Origin: Bacteroidales bacterium
GTDB lineage: Bacteria > Bacteroidota > Bacteroidia > Bacteroidales > Bacteroidaceae
Length of the DNA: 64,000 nucleotides
Assembly: GCA_012517855.1 (NCBI GenBank)
Contig: JAAYUD010000058.1
Coordinates: forward strand, 16,654 to 80,653
Direction: 5' to 3'
Of the stretch, positions 63,931 to 64,000 are shown piece by piece. The stretch's first letter is position 1; every line of letters starts with the position of its first letter. The position numbers and the translations under genes are program-made. A model generated the notes under the pieces. The model was not told the origin of the DNA, made no database searches, and saw only the letters and a program-made list of their open reading frames with translations.

Positions 63931-64000
63931 GTTCCACATATGTGATTCGATCAACTCACATATATGGAACGATCGAATCACATATGTGAGTTGATCGAAT
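63931..64000. repeat. Cluster of CACATATGTG palindromes at the right edge
   Basis: GTTCCACATATGTGA (63931-63945) pairs with TCACATATATGGAAC (63956-63970) around TTCGATCAAC. A second inverted pair, GATTCGATCAACTCACATAT and ATATGTGAGTTGATCGAAT, overlaps it. Two alternative folds are therefore possible. The block may continue past the window. Confidence 0.8.

Larger units (their letters stand above)
63338..64000. other. Gene-free right end of the window
   Basis: About 660 bp without a supported ORF. A terminator-like hairpin (63494-63536) lies about 155 bp after the MerR-type gene, and a palindromic cluster fills the last 70 bp. The next gene lies beyond the window. Confidence 0.6.

Overview
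The window reads as chromosome of a member of the Bacteroidales, most likely Bacteroidaceae. The evidence is Bacteroides-type promoters (TTTG, about 20 bp, TAnnTTTG), a SusC/SusD pair with SusR-like regulators, glycosidases that are mostly exported (GH3, GH20, GH95, GH97, GH13), the order ftsA-ftsZ-YqeY, and AT-rich intergenic DNA. I cannot name the species. No tRNA, rRNA, CRISPR array or intact insertion sequence was seen. Layout, left to right. 1-4 kb: end of the division cluster (ftsA partial, ftsZ, yqeY-like) and convergent recO. 4.06-5.59 kb: gene-free, packed with diverged repeats and hairpins. 5.6-16.9 kb: housekeeping genes (class III fbp, helix-hairpin-helix protein, LolD-like ATPase with a CPA2 antiporter, asd, BadF/BadG sugar kinase, RecD-like helicase with cardiolipin synthase). 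16.9-27.2 kb: outer-membrane barrel protein, GH3, macro-domain protein, TetR regulator, a second repeat-rich gap, GH20. 27.4-29.1 kb: AT-rich patch with a small two-TM SLATT-like protein and a glycosyltransferase lacking its N-terminus. 29.3-51.1 kb: an alpha-glucan utilisation region. 51.6-60.1 kb: GH95 and a metal-efflux operon (His-rich membrane protein, CzcB, CzcA, TolC). 60.3-63.3 kb: alaS and a divergent MerR regulator, then a gene-free tail ending in palindromes. How the alpha-glucan genes work together: a LacI-type regulator heads an operon with an MFS/GPH sugar transporter, type I pullulanase and GH77 glucanotransferase. Next come a SusB-like GH97, two SusR-like membrane regulators bracketing a Tat-exported DUF4434-like protein, then susC, susD and a periplasmic GH13. 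SusC/SusD would import alpha-glucans, GH97 and GH13 cut them in the periplasm, the MFS protein would carry sugars across the inner membrane, and GH77 would process them in the cytoplasm. No susE, susF or surface lipoprotein amylase (susG) is present. The most notable observation is that the susB-like and susC promoters, about 5 kb apart and in opposite orientation, share one architecture: two copies of ACTACTTwTTT exactly 68 bp apart, then exactly 34 bp, then a TAnnTTTG box. This is a strong candidate for the operator read by the SusR paralogues. The second theme is several families of non-coding intergenic repeats (a ~260 bp repeat, a ~73 bp repeat, a 54 bp repeat, and doubled or nested palindromes) that no annotated gene explains.
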